Part shown: piece after piece, positions 27,001-36,008 of the stretch
How the letters are laid out: every line of letters begins with the position of its first letter
Numbering within the stretch: position 1 is the first letter of the stretch
Assembly: GCA_020152595.1 (NCBI GenBank)
Contig: JAIGNY010004608.1
Coordinates: 1,572,001-1,636,000, forward strand
Length of the DNA stretch: 64,000 bases
From: Chiridota heheva
Taxonomy: Eukaryota; Echinodermata; Holothuroidea; Apodida; Chiridotidae
Direction: 5' to 3'
The notes under the pieces: generated by a model
The model's input: the letters and a program-made list of their open reading frames with translations, nothing else
Databases searched by the model: none
What the model was told of the DNA's origin: nothing
Made by a program: the position numbers and the translations under genes

Positions 27001-30000
27001 CACCTATCCTGGATACTGTCTTCCTTAACATACAACCACGGTCAAAGATGAGAACCGTAAACTGCAGAATCTTCTAGACGACTTTGAGAACATAAGAGAG
27101 AGAAAGAGTGACGAAATTGTGGAGCTAAAAGTGAGTGTTACAATTCAATCTCATGGACTTACAAGTATTTTTGTGATATAAGGGCAGGTTCGTATGCCGA
27201 CAAGTCAACAAAATGAATTGTTCTATATCACTTGAAAATTCTGGTTGCGGCCTACTAGGGCCATATGCTGGCGGTTGCAAAGGGTGCATTTGCTACTTCC
27301 CCCTCCCCACGCTATCACTTAACAAGGTACCAAAATTTCTTGTACATCACTTGAAAAAGTGCTCAACTTCAGAAAAATGCATCCCTTCTGGAAAATTCTG
27401 GTTACAGCCTACTAGGGTTTGATGCTTGCATTTGAACCACCTCCCCATCTTCCTCTCCGACCACCAACCTTTTAGGTACCAAAATCTCTTGCACATCACA
27501 TAGAAAAGTGCTCAACTTCAGGAAATGCACCCCTTATGGCTACAGGAAATGCACCCCTATGGCTACAGGCCTGTAAGGCCAAGCTCTTCTTGTTTTGTAT
27601 CAAAAAATTGTTAAGGTGATTAATACTTGAAATTTTAATTTCGATGGTATTAAATTGCAAAAGGAAAATGAAATCTTTGAAACTACCAAATACAGCATTT
27701 GTCAGTGTGAGAATTTGTAAAGTACACTGTGTACAGAATAAAGTATACTGTGTAAAGAATATAGTATACTGTGTTAAGAATATAGTATACTGTGTAAACA
27801 ATATAGTATACTGTGTTAAGAATGTAGTGTATTGTGTAAACAATATAGTATACTGTGTAAACAATATAGTATACTGTGTTAAGAGTATAGTATACTGTGT
27901 AAAGAATAGACGTAAGAAAGAAGAAATTAGTTCCACAGGTGCTTGGGAATGTGCAAATACTCGGATTGTTTCAAGAATTTGTAAGATGTATAGAAACATG
28001 TTTTAGTATGCTCGTATTACGTTTGTTTTATTTTACATCAAGTCTTCCTCTTTTTTCAAGTCGATGTAGACCTCTAGTAATGGCATTCTTAATTGTGATC
28101 TTAGTGGTCTAGCGGTGATAGCATCAGCTTGTCATGCTAAAGGTCCCGGGGTTCATTCCTGGTGGGTCTTCTTTATCACTAGTGCTTCACAACTAGTTTA
28201 TCAAACAGCCGTGTACATCTCTAAGTAACCTTCGCTGTTTAGAAAAGGATGTAAAATACCGCAACTTCCTACCGTAATTTCTGTGATATTGAGGTCATTA
28301 CAGAAGGCACCAGTATTAGAATGAACACGAGTATTAAATTAATCAACTTTGAATTCCAATTTGATTCACTTAAAAAGTGCTTGGTATTTATTTGAAACTT
28401 GTACAGAAAGAAATGTATAAATCCCATATCATATTCCGTACATTGTTAAAGGCAAGTTATTGTGTTAACTCGGACAGAAATATACAATACAATTCAACGT
28501 TATTGATTGGTCTAAATATTTGCCTATGTACTGACTGGCCAATCAGTAACCGACGGGGAAGTAACATCTCTAGTATGTAGCACAATTAGAATACCAGCTG
28601 CGCGTCACCAATTTTGACGAGAATTCTTAAGACAAGTTTCCCTGTTTAAAATACTGAGAGGCATTTCTTTATATTGTTATTTTCTTTTTCTTTTGTTTCA
28701 AATTAGGCAAAACTGAAGAATCTTGAAGCTGCTTCGTTGGAGAGAGTGGAACTATTGCAAGCCAATCAGGAACTACAGACACTGGCACAAAACAGGTATT
28801 GGTTGAAGCACATTTGAAAGGTTGATGGACATGAGCTTAAATTGTTTAAAATATACGAAAAACGATTAAAACAGCAAAAGGTCACATCAAAATCGGTTTA
28901 CAAGTAATCGTTTTACAGCATTATAAAACCTCATTAGCATTGCGCAATGTTTTGTGACCTCAGAAAGTTACTTTTTTTGTGTTTTTCAGTCCTCCCAAAT
29001 GATATGAATTGGAGAAGTTGGCTACAGTGAACATGAAATTGGATATTGTTTTAACCTTGACTCAGATTTTACTAGTAGAATGCAATTTGAGAACCTTTGA
29101 GGTTTGAAATTTGGAAAAAAAGTATAAAGAATTACATTCAAGAATTTTTGACTCTTTTCCTTTTCATACATCATCATTTTGCACATTTACGTACTTTGAT
29201 TTTTTTATAACAAAAATGTTATTTTGACTGTTGAAAGACTGTTCTGCTCGATGCTCTTCCATCTGAATAAAAAGTAAATAATGAGGAAAGGAAAGTTCGA
29301 GTTATGAAAGTTTTTCCCAACATAAAGAATTGTACCATTTGCTGTGATTTGTTTCATTACCAATCTTTAGATACTGTAGTTAATCGTCACAGTCCTAAAT
29401 AGCGCTGTGCCGTTTAAAAGTTTAAACGAATAAAGCTTTATTTAAACATTAGTATAATCCTCCAAACATTTACCCGTTTGTCATTTAATTCTGCATCTGT
29501 TAAAAGCATGTTCCAACCATGGATCTTTATTTTTGACAATTTTTTTAATCTTAACAGGTAATGTGAAGACTTCTTATAGGCCCCTAGTCACGTTTTGTGA
29601 TATAACTTGCCTATTTTGGGGCCGACCAGCACAACGATTTTTGATGGTTATTGTAGGGCTAGAACCAATTCTGCTGAAATTTTTGATTGTTCTAAATACA
29701 CAGCCCTCAGTCCTAAATTAAGACTCTCTTCCTGATTGATATACTTTCTTGCATTTCAGAGAAGAGGAACTGCAATCCAAGGAGCAGGTGCTTGAGAATG
29801 TGATGACAACAACAGAATCTCTCAAGGCGGCAAAAGAAAAGGTGGAGAGAGAGTAAGTCTAAATTTTTGTTTTCAAAATCGATGAATATAGAATTGTGAA
29901 TTCTTTTAGGGGATTGGTAACAATCACCTTAACTTACCTTAAACGCTTGAGCTCTGCATGGAGCATAGGTCATCCACTTTGTCTTGTCCCAGGCTATAAC

Positions 30001-33000
30001 TTGCAGCTGTCCCCAAGAGGCTGAGAGTGACCAAGGTGTTGCCCTTCTGCCACTTTGGAGTGTCTTTATGTTGTCCAGGGTCTTCCTCTCTTTTACTGCC
30101 CTTTGAAGAAGAAAGGGGGTTCTATCTACAGGATTCATCAAATTACCAAGAAAATGACTGATCTGGTCGCATCTATCTTGCAAAATTTACTTGCCCGAGA
30201 GCTTCCTGATAAAAATTGAAGTTTTATGTACAGCCAACATGATACGATTCTTGCAATGAATAATGTCCATGGAACATTGTCATTGCACATACTGTAATTT
30301 GTTCCCACACACTGGAACATAAAAGCAACTTGTTCGGAGTTACACTGTATTAAGTGCCCGACGTTTAGGTTTTCAATTAGTGATCGCGACAACCAAAATA
30401 TATATGTTAGGCAAAATAAATAAAAAATATACTTTTGTTTTAGATTTATAAGTTTGACAGGCTTATTATCTCATCAGCAAAGTTGGTGAAGAGGGGATAT
30501 GACATCTTTACGTTTTATCTATCAGACTGTGTGTCATTTGTCTGTCTGTACTTCCAAAAGTCTTGCATTGTTCAGGTACTGGGAACAAAAAAACAAATTG
30601 TCCTTGGAACTTCAACCATTTTTCTGTCTCACTGAAAGGAAATTTATATATATTGGAGACTCTTGCCTCATAGAACTTACAACAATGCACACCTGACATG
30701 AATTGCATTTTTGTGTCTGGCATAAATGAAAAGTGATCTAATGAAGCTGCTCACCTCAATAGAGCTAGAATTAAACGAATTTTAAACAGTAATTGCTGTC
30801 CTCAATAGAAATGAAACTTAAAAGAATTCTGATGTCCTTCAAATGAATCTGCATTGAATTTTCATTCAAATATTTTGTAAGTAGATTGCCTTTATCTGAT
30901 TTATATGGGGAAACTTCCAAGTTGAGTATATTTTTAAGGGGAGTATCATATTTAAGTTATGTTTTTTTTTTCATTTCTTTATGTACATTATTGGAAGGGT
31001 CATGTGGTGAATTGAAGTGAAGATTGTAGTGAATGTTGGAATGATGAGTGCAACTTAGTTGGTTAAGAGTATAGTTGGTATTTGAGAGGGTGGTAAATAA
31101 GTGGGTAGGGGAGTGAAGGATGTGGAAGTGAGTATGTGAGTGGAGGATGGGGAAGTAAGAAGAGGAGGTTAGGTAAGTGAGCTGGAGATGGGGATGTGCG
31201 AGGAGTGTGGGTAGGTGAGTGAAGGATTTAGAGGTGAGAGAGGGTGGCTAGGTATGTGCGGTGGGCGAGTGGAGGGTGGGTATGTGAGTGGAGGATGGGG
31301 AGGTGAGTGGAAGATGGGTATGTATGGGGAGGTGAGGGAGGATGGGGAGTTGAGGGAGGATGGGGAGTTAAGGGAGGACAAGTAGAGGAGTGATCATTCA
31401 TGATCATTCCACAGTGACTAGTCATTTTAAATCAATCAAATTTGACCATTTTGCTCTTTTTCTCTTTGATAGGCTGGAAGGTCTGAAAGCTACTCATGAG
31501 ATATTGGCAGATGACTTTGAGGGTATGAAGGAAGATAATGAAAGGTAACTACTTTGTGATATTTTTTGCTACATTCTTTGAATCAATGTTTTTTTAAATA
31601 ATCAATTCTAGGTTTGGTTCCATTTAGAATTGTTTGAGCTTGTTTTCAAATATTGAAACTGTGTTTAGATAAAGGAAAGATCCTAACAGATTGTCAATGT
31701 TTGGACTTTTTCAGAATTATAATTTCTCTGTAGATTATGATGTGTTATAATTATGATATGATGTATCAATAACATTTTGTATCACTTGCACATCACATGC
31801 ACCATAGGAATAGTTACACCTTGGGGCTATGTTGCTTTTTTATATTTGTTAAAATTGCATTTCTTGCCTCAATGGAAATAAAAACAACTAGTTTCTGGTC
31901 ACAAAGAAAATAACAATTAGTTTGTGGTTTCAAAGAAAGATTATGCAGTAGACAACTTGTGAAAAAGAAAGAAGGTGATAAAAACAATAAGGTTTCTGGT
32001 CTGAAAGAAAATTGATACAATCGACAACTCCAAAGAACTGGAAGTAATAGTGGCTTGGCTTGAGTAGATATAAAATACATAAAGAATATGTCAAAGGAAG
32101 CTGCTTTTCTGAAGCTGATGAAGGTATTGCCTTTTTCTCTTCATTTTTACAGGATGCAAAACACATATTCTAAGAATTGCGAGGAGCTTGACGTTGCCAA
32201 GTCTGAGAAAGACAGTTTGATGGAGGAGAAGAAGAAACTAGAAGCGGTAACGTAACGTTCACTTACCATCTCCTTCTCTTGTCACCTTAGATACTCAGGC
32301 ATGGCAGAACCAAGGGGGCCACTGCCCTCCTTGCACTATTGTAAGGGGTCGGACGGGGGAAAGAGTTGCCCATTTTATGTTTTATGAAATCCCATTCTTA
32401 AGATGCAAATTGTTGATAGTTTAGAACTACCATTTCAGGCATATAGCACTTAACTGGAACTAAACACTATTTTTCCTGTTTCAGGAACTCGAGAGAAATT
32501 TTAGATAAAGAAAGTGCCCTGACTATATTTTCTGACTATATATACATACTATATATTATATATTCACTAAAAGGTTCTTTCATTTTAAATAACTCAGGTA
32601 GATTTGTAGTTCTTGCATTTTAAAAAGATTTGTTAAAAAGTATTTAATTTCGATGAGGCACACGACACTCATTATGGATTGAGAACTATCCATTTTATAT
32701 ATGATATTGTTGAGTCATGTAAGTATTTCCCCTCAAAGTATGTATTGATGCTTATGCATTGCACTAATGTCTGGTGGCCTACAGTTATGTTCTTGAATAC
32801 ATTGCTAATTGTTTTCCACTTGCATTATTAGCAAAATACCATTCATTAGATCAGATTACTTAGTGAACACCTTGTTCATACATTTTTTTTTTTTTTACAG
32901 GAGTTTAAGTTGTTGAAGGTGGAGTATACCAAAATAGAGGAAGATCTCATCGCCCTTGGTGGTCACCACAATCCCCACCAGAGAATTAAATTACTAGAGA

Positions 33001-35760
33001 AAACCAAAAATGATTACCACATGGTGAAAGAGGTACAAATTTGTTTCTATTTGTTTCTGTCCGATTTTTAAAATTGTTCCGGATGGCAGTATTTTAGCGC
33101 ATTTAGTATTTTCTGTAAGGGTGTTTAAACCACAAGCTTGATCCAGAAAGGGGCAGAGTCACTGTCCAAAAGGGGGCATTAAGGACACTTTGAGGGCACT
33201 TGAAATATAAATAAGGGATTAATCAATACAACAAGTAGTGTCCCTGCATCTTTTTATATAGGGGAGCTGTGAACAGCATGAAAAACAAAATAAGAGTGCT
33301 TAGTAAAAAAGGGGCAGAGTGGAGGACCCCTTTGAAAGAGTGAAACCCGAGGACCTGGTGTTATTAAATGAGTACTTCAGTGAGAATTGAGGGCCAGTTT
33401 CACAACAAAATTTGATGTTTAACTTGGGTACTATCTCGTATGAATGCATGTTTGTGAAGTGTTTTTAGCTGGCATAATAATTTATGCAACAGTATTGGTA
33501 AAAGGATTAATGGAGCAAAAATTGTGAAGCAATTGTGGGTTTGTTTCCTGGCCGGGTCATACCAAAGACTTCAAAAATCAATACTTAGTTTGGGCAGTCC
33601 TTTAGCAACAAACACATGAATTGTTATGCGTTGGTATGTTGATTCATAGATATGTATAAATAGGTGAAATGAACAAAGAGTGAGGGCCATGTATTGTGGA
33701 GTGTCATCAAAATTTAATACAATTTCTGGGTACAAGAGCATTAATATACGCTTTCTTGTGCTAAGAAGGTTATCTAAGCACAAGAGCATTAATATACTCT
33801 TTCTTGTGCTGAAAAGGAAAGACTGCTTAGCTTACTTGGTAGAGTACTCTCTTATCAACCAGTAGGTTGCGGGTTTGTTTCCCAACCGGGTTATACCAAA
33901 GACTGAAAAAATCAATCATGCCAAAAACTTTAAGCCTACCCGCACCCGACACTTGAGGTAATCCAGAAAACTCAGGTATGACAATTGCCAACCCGACTTC
34001 CTGTTCAGTGTATTGTGTTTCCACTCCAAACAATGATTGCTTATCTGCCATTCCCATGCACACCACAACCAAGTAGCCCAAGGATATTTGTGTGTATAAG
34101 ATTACACTAAGCCAGAGCTGAATAATCAAGGCACTTTTGTGATTAAAGTCACTCATCCGTGTTAGGTGTCTTAGTGGAAGAGGTTTGTTTTCAAACTGGT
34201 GATAAGAATAGCTGTACATCATAATGCCCGAGGTAATAATGCCCATTAAATGTGAATGATTGATGGACCACTTCTCCTAAAGAAAGATATTGCTTCATAA
34301 TACTTAATTTGGACAGTCCTTTAGCAATAAGCACATGAAATGTGATGTGTTGGTATGGTGATTCATAGATATGTATAAATGGGTGAAATGAACAAAGAGT
34401 GAGGGCCATGTATTGTGAAGTGTCATCAAGATTTAATACAATTTCTAGGCACAAAAGCATTAATATACTTGTTCTTGTGCTAAGAAGGAAAGACTGGTTA
34501 GCTTACTACCAATGTTAAAAAGGAAAGACTGGTTAGCTTACTTGGTAGAGCACTCACTTATCAGCCGGTAGGTCATGGGTTTCTTTCCCGGCCGGGTCAT
34601 ACCAAAGAATTTTGAAAAATTTGACGTACTGCTCTCTAGCTTGGTGCTCAACATAACTGACTGGAGCAGGGTAATAGGACAGGCTTGTGTGCCCTAATGG
34701 GGGGTATATTTGATATCATTTTAAGATGGTTGTTACAGAGGTGGAGGTATGAGTAAGTTTGTTGACCTCATCCCCATTTGTTCGATAGTATAGACAAACA
34801 TGATTATCTGATTATTCACCAAAAAAATAGGTGAATAATCGAGACAAGTGTAAATCTCTTCCAGGTAGTATTAGGTGTTTCTTCACAAGGGGTAAATAAT
34901 TTTCTGAATTTTCCAAATCATTATCTACCATTTTCCGGAATTAGAAGATACTTAATTTTATGAATTATGACTACAATATGGGGGAAGAGCAAAAAAATGA
35001 AAGGCAACTTTTTTGCTAAATTGTTTCCAAAATGCAAGCATAAAAAGAATGGTATTTTACAATCTAGGATATTTACTTTGAATTATACGTTACCTTTCGT
35101 GCTATTAGAATATGCAATCTGGTCTGTCAGACCTGATTCACTGTTAAATACCACCTAAACTAAAAACATAATTACTGTCTCTGACCCACCCAGGTCACAA
35201 TGCTAGCATTGTATGCAATCACTCCTTTTCAGAGCTTGTACCTGTGAAGGTCCTAAACTGTTCTGGTCTTGTTGGGTTTTTTTTTTTTTTTTTGGGGGAA
35301 GAAACTTTTTGGCCTTTTTCACCATCTCTCTGATGTACCCGAAGGGGTAGTGTAAGTTTAAGCTTCCTATAGAGGAGAAGGTCTTTTCTGAGGGTGAGCT
35401 GAGTAATTTTCATAACAATGTTTTTTGTTGCATATATGTATATGATGATTTAGTGTTCCTACCAATCCCCCCCATCCTCCTTCCATCCCCATATACATTG
35501 ACTACTGAATTCTTTAAATATACCATTACTTTCTCACACAGAAATTTGAGCAGAGCAGGAGAGAAGTAGGATACCTCAAGGAAAGAATGTGTCAAGACTG
35601 TAAGGAGAGCTGCAGTGCCAAAAACTTTGACGAAAATCGTCATCGCAATGGATCTAAACGCGAGAGGCATGCGTCCAAGCGGAAAGAAAGCGATGATTTC
35701 TGTCAAGATGAGACGCTTCCACCCCTAAAACAATTAAAAGAAAATATTGGTCCGGTGTAA
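11834..35760 (+). CDS. KIF15: Kinesin-like protein KIF15 (kinesin-12), 3' half: coiled-coil tail, 17 exons
   Basis: KIF15 is a plus-end-directed spindle motor that helps keep mitotic spindles bipolar alongside Eg5 (family knowledge). Seen here: exons 11834-12046, 15022-15129, 18095-18200, 18632-18840, 19553-19669, 20220-20300, 21380-21445, 22359-22565, 23672-23818, 25614-25756, 27040-27130, 28707-28795, 29760-29852, 31473-31544, 32153-32246, 32901-33032, 35542-35760. They sum to 2,187 bases, keep phase at every junction and end at TAA. The 728 residues are mostly heptad-like Glu/Lys/Leu/Gln coiled coil. The first exon has a TP-x-K-x-AY-x-L-x-SR segment followed by an acidic EEDVPD stretch, matching the start of the vertebrate KIF15 tail. 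Residues 632-641 (GGHHNPHQRI) match the conserved GHQNxxQKI C-terminal motif of KIF15. HMMR shares that C-terminal motif, but not the first-exon match or this length. The motor domain is absent and should lie upstream. All introns are GT-AG except the tenth, which is AT-AC. Confidence 0.9.
12047..12786. repeat. Intron segment with a 21-22 bp minisatellite (12,445-12,630)
   Basis: About eight to nine copies of GCTTGTAAGCCATTAAAAAG with variable A-run length. The rest of the segment is AT-rich intron with no recognisable feature. Confidence 0.8.
12787..14321. mobile_element. hAT-like non-autonomous element (outer)
   Basis: Terminal inverted repeats TAGTGCTGTCAT / ATGACAGCACTA are flanked by AAAATAAA on the left and AAAATAAG on the right, an 8-base target duplication with one change, as expected for hAT. 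No transposase frame. A second element (13,314-14,252) sits inside it. Confidence 0.75.
13314..14252. mobile_element. hAT-like non-autonomous element (nested)
   Basis: CAGCGTTCGACAAATCGC at the left is mirrored by GCGATTTGTTGAACGCTG at the right, flanked by ATACAATA and ATACGATA (7 of 8 matching). Subterminal CCCGCCGGGC / ACCCGGCGGG sequences also mirror each other. No coding capacity is evident. Confidence 0.7.
14340..14850 (+). pseudogene. LINE reverse-transcriptase C-terminus and 3' tail
   Basis: After an in-frame stop, the + strand reads IGHVLKREDNNHAKIALSWA, then PEGSRKRGRPKAAWRRTAEK, a phrase typical of the C-terminal end of RTE-type and related LINE polyproteins. The following 3' untranslated part (14,578-14,845) recurs at 6,185-6,430. 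Confidence 0.8.
15130..15769. other. KIF15 intron, nothing recognised
   Basis: AT-rich intron sequence with a short TCAGTCACATCACAC direct repeat at about 15,518-15,550. I see no gene. Confidence 0.4.
15770..16425. repeat. About 165-bp tandem repeat, four diverged copies
   Basis: Successive units share GTACAGCAGACGACAGTG, GATGTAAACAAAGTCATGTGA, CAGCTGAAACATC and GGGAGAGAAATCATCACCTA. Units begin near 15,780, 15,958, 16,118 and 16,286. Confidence 0.8.
16564..17431. mobile_element. hAT-like non-autonomous element with perfect 8-bp target duplication
   Basis: The termini CAGAGGTTGCGTTA and (reverse complement of the right end) CAGAGATCGCGTTA are flanked on both sides by CAGCTGAC (16,556-16,563 and 17,432-17,439). 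A diverged copy of the same family lies at about 62,291-62,866. No transposase frame. Confidence 0.85.
17490..17605 (-). pseudogene. Short LINE endonuclease fragment
   Basis: The minus strand carries a broken frame with WISPGDRNRNQIDYILVKNR, nearly the same protein phrase as at 8,640-8,740, so it is another copy of the same LINE family, truncated at both ends. Confidence 0.75.
17820..18045 (+). pseudogene. LINE polyprotein C-terminal fragment next to a KIF15 exon
   Basis: With one frameshift the + strand reads TKLKYFGHAARGDYRS, then GGPWRTWLTDMTKLTNFNLK and LVAVTSR, the usual C-terminus of RTE-like LINEs. It ends about 50 bases before the exon at 18,095. Confidence 0.65.
18201..18631. repeat. 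Intron with interspersed AAACAATTAG/TTTCTGGTC short modules
   Basis: Loosely repeated phrases (AAAAGAACTGATTTCTTGTCTGAATAG and similar, written here as shorter units of about 40 bases) relate this stretch to 30,740-30,840 and 31,840-32,060. No gene. Confidence 0.4.
19065..19545. repeat. About 21-bp minisatellite abutting a KIF15 acceptor site
   Basis: Over twenty variable copies of a unit built on TTGGTCACAAACA-ACCCATG. The last copy (TTTGGTCACAAATCTACAG) runs directly into the acceptor of the exon at 19,553. Confidence 0.85.
19875..19975 (+). mobile_element. SINE family 2, body fragment
   Basis: Matches the body of the SINE at 28,165-28,270 (GCTTCACAACTGATTTATCA, GTAGACATCTCTA, AAAAGGATGTAAAATAT). 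The tRNA head is missing. Confidence 0.65.
20420..21357 (+). pseudogene. L1/Tx1-like LINE C-terminal fragment with zinc-binding RT motif
   Basis: Broken + frames read PLWHNTKIQIGNVPVFYSHW and FSKGV (20,540-20,620), then RWFQYKILNCFFPTNVLLNK (about 20,976-21,035) and a Cys/His cluster C-S-F-C-x8-H-x4-C (zf-RVT type). It stops about 22 bases before the KIF15 exon at 21,380. Confidence 0.75.
21446..22195. repeat. Intron with two small tandem repeats and a dispersed repeat
   Basis: A 20-base unit (CTTGCATATTTCGTCCCT) occurs three times right after the donor (21,449-21,510). A 19-base unit (CCCATTACTCCTCTACTGG) occurs five to six times at 22,018-22,130. The stretch 21,885-22,020 matches the dispersed repeat at 26,740-26,860 and 51,290-51,400. 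Confidence 0.75.
22854..22970 (+). pseudogene. Decayed tandem duplicate of the end of KIF15 exon 22,359-22,565
   Basis: GCAGTGCCATGGAT and ACCTACCAAGAAAAGG, plus following intron sequence (GAGAAATACA-AATTCAA-TTTTCAGTAAT), repeat 22,535-22,640 at a spacing of about 318 bases. In the copy the donor GGTAACG has become GGAAATG, so it cannot be spliced the same way. Confidence 0.85.
22971..23671. other. KIF15 intron, nothing recognised
   Basis: AT-rich. No repeat or coding match is evident apart from short phrases such as GGGGTAATATT occurring twice near 23,020-23,055. Confidence 0.35.
23850..24003. repeat. CCCCAACTCCA low-complexity tract followed by A-run
   Basis: Irregular repeats of CCCCAACTCCAC, then C9 and A18. 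The proline-rich and glycine-rich translated frames here are artefacts. Confidence 0.9.
24160..24335 (+). pseudogene. Two decayed copies of the KIF15 exon at 25,614
   Basis: 24,263-24,330 reproduces the acceptor and first 57 coding bases of exon 25,614-25,756 (TTCTAG, then ACATTAAAGAGAC, ATGCAAAACTGGAGCAAGC) with a 1-base insertion that breaks the frame. A weaker copy lies at about 24,160-24,213. Both are followed by the same AAGTGCACCATGGTCC phrase (24,220 and 24,338), so the pair is itself a tandem duplication of about 116 bases. Confidence 0.8.
24345..25075 (+). pseudogene. LINE fragment with RNase H end and 3' tail
   Basis: The open frame from 24,303 reads CNDRADAAAKLAL (RNase H-like end), LRIGHTHLTHSHLL and C-x2-C-x5-H-x4-C, as in I-type LINEs that carry RNase H. 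The 3' tail (24,880-25,070) ends GCCGTTAAGACCTCATC then CAAACAAACAAAC and is duplicated at 5,872-6,063. Confidence 0.8.
25076..25613. other. KIF15 intron, nothing recognised
   Basis: AT-rich intron, no repeat or coding match noticed. Confidence 0.35.
25614..25756 (+). CDS. KIF15: KIF15 exon upstream of the AT-AC intron
   Basis: The acceptor is TTCTAG and the exon is 47 codons plus two bases (phase 2). It ends in ...EEELD followed by AA, directly before a U12-type donor ATATCCTTTT at 25757. A GT donor at about 25,780 (TTG/GTAATC) could be used instead, but its phase and downstream partner do not fit. Reading through reaches a stop at once. Two decayed copies of the 5' part of this exon lie 1.3-1.45 kb upstream. 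Confidence 0.85.
25757..27039 (+). other. KIF15: U12-type (minor spliceosome) AT-AC intron of KIF15
   Basis: The 5' splice site reads ATATCCTTTT, the U12 consensus. At 27021-27029 there is TTCCTTAAC, the U12 branch-site consensus, and AC at 27038-27039 lies about 11 bases after the branch A. Joining 25756 to 27040 restores codon AAG and an open frame (LDK then VKDENRKLQ). No AG acceptor in the correct phase exists: the only AG between the in-frame TAA at 27026-27028 and the exon is within AAAG/ATG and does not fit. A second AC at 27035-27036 would also keep frame (Asn-Thr instead of Lys) and cannot be excluded. The intron also carries a dispersed repeat at about 26,580-26,955. Confidence 0.85.
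26580..26955. repeat. Dispersed repeat with GCTCGACTATT / AATAGTCGAGC ends
   Basis: Bounded by AGCTCGACTATT and AATAGTCGAGCA, resembling short terminal inverted repeats. It matches 51,120-51,490 over most of its length and part of 21,885-22,020. It lies inside the AT-AC intron and ends about 65 bases before the branch site. Confidence 0.7.
27131..28095. repeat. Intron with a 21-bp minisatellite (27,715-27,910)
   Basis: Eight to nine copies of a unit containing ATAGTATACTGTGTAAA; the translated YCVN/TQYT repeats are artefacts. 27,225-27,290 and 27,345-27,420 share AAATTCTGGTT-CAGCCTACTAGGG phrases, another short duplication. Confidence 0.8.
28096..28290 (+). mobile_element. tRNA-derived SINE (family 2)
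   Basis: The head has A-box-like TAGTGGTCTAGCGGTGA, an Asp-tRNA-like GCTTGTCATGC arm, and B-box-like GGGGTTCATTCC. The body (TAGTGCTTCACAACTAGTTT, ACATCTCTAAG, AAAAGGATGTAAAATA) recurs without the head at 19,875-19,970 and, split, in 62,240-63,430. Confidence 0.8.
28860..29120. repeat. Dispersed repeat shared with 63,480-63,890
   Basis: Shared phrases include TTACAGCAT, TTGTGACCTCAGAA, GGAGAAGTTGGCTA-AGTGAA and AACCTTTGA-GTTTGAAATTT. No coding capacity. Confidence 0.7.
29121..29759. other. KIF15 intron, nothing recognised
   Basis: AT-rich. No repeat or exon match noticed. Confidence 0.35.
29930..30185 (-). pseudogene. Probable retroelement coding fragment
   Basis: The minus-strand frame reads SHFLGNLMNPVDRTPFLLQR, then TPWSLSASWGQLQVIAWDKT and KW, which resembles the C-terminal region of LINE polyproteins, but I cannot name the family. 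It has no neighbours that would make it a host gene. It could be a different retroelement. Confidence 0.4.
30186..31472. repeat. KIF15 intron with a purine-rich tract (31,070-31,385)
   Basis: The right part is irregular GTGAGTGGAGGATGGGGAG repeats, almost all purine plus T. The left part (30,740-30,840) has the short GAAATGAAAC-TTAAAAG modules seen in other introns. No gene. Confidence 0.6.
31545..32152. repeat. KIF15 intron with AAACAA-TAGTTTCTGGTC modules (31,840-32,060)
   Basis: Four or five loose copies of a 40-45 base module. The same family is at 6,440-6,600, 18,290-18,500 and 47,580-47,720. Confidence 0.5.
32247..32900. other. KIF15 intron, nothing recognised
   Basis: AT-rich sequence ending in a long T-run before the acceptor. 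Confidence 0.35.
32901..33032 (+). CDS. KIF15: KIF15 exon with the conserved GHxNxxQxI motif
   Basis: The exon is 44 codons in phase 0/0, with a polyT-ACAG acceptor and a GTACAAAT donor. It encodes the family hallmark GGHHNPHQRIKLLEK near the C-terminus. In vertebrate KIF15 and HMMR the equivalent Gly-His-Gln-Asn segment precedes the terminal helix. Confidence 0.9.
33130..33365. repeat. Dispersed repeat shared with 58,520-59,095
   Basis: Shared phrases: GGGGGCATTAAGGACACTTTG versus GGTGTTGATGGCACCTTGAG, then GAGGGCACTTG-AAT-TA-ATAAGGGA, CAGCATGAAAA, GAGTGCTTAGTAAAA. The other copy is interrupted by a SINE. Confidence 0.7.
33520..34630 (+). mobile_element. Cluster of tRNA-derived SINE copies (family 4)
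   Basis: tRNA-like heads TTAGCTTACTTGGTAGAG...GGGTTTGTTTCCC occur at 33,830-33,885 and 34,535-34,590; a head remnant is at 33,538-33,560. The body (AGTTTGGGCAGTCCTTTAGC through CAAGAGCATTAATATAC) occurs at 33,583-33,760 and 34,300-34,470. The cluster looks like repeated insertion or unequal exchange of one SINE family. Confidence 0.75.
34631..35541. other. KIF15 last intron, nothing recognised
   Basis: AT-rich with T- and G-runs at 35,276-35,300. No coding match. Confidence 0.35.
35542..35760 (+). CDS. KIF15: KIF15 terminal exon and stop codon
   Basis: The acceptor is CACACAG; 72 codons precede TAA at 35758-35760. The first ~20 residues continue the terminal coiled coil. They are followed by CxxC-x3-C (CQDCKESC), a basic cluster (KRERHASKRK) resembling a nuclear localisation signal, and an acidic/proline tail ending PV. 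Human KIF15 stops soon after the coiled coil, so about 45 residues look like a lineage extension. No AATAAA is seen in the 250 bases before the transposon at 36,009. Confidence 0.85.
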   Translation, partial: KFEQSRREVGYLKERMCQDCKESCSAKNFDENRHRNGSKRERHASKRKESDDFCQDETLPPLKQLKENIGPV

Positions 35761-36008
35761 GAAATATTCAAAGGATTTTGTCCATTTCTGCATAACTACA
35801 CTTCTTTTTAAAGATTGTTTTATTTTTATTCTATTTCTATTTGGTGGACTATGTTTGAGATCTTGAGTTGAAGTATGAATTTTTGGTGACGACAAAGCTT
35901 ATTTGAGCGTATGGTATTGTTGGTGACGATCTTGTTGGAGCAGTTACTGAAGTAAGGCCTTTTAATTATTGTTGCCCTTGTAAAGATAAAAATCATCACA
36001 GTTGTTGA

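Noticed and set aside
28096..28175. Possible tRNA-Asp gene
   Set aside because: A and B boxes are present but the cloverleaf is imperfect and the sequence continues into a repeated SINE body, so it is a SINE head.
11834..35760. HMMR (RHAMM) as the identity of gene 1
   Set aside because: HMMR shares the C-terminal GHQNxxQKI motif, but the first exon matches the KIF15 tail start and the length to the stop fits the KIF15 tail.
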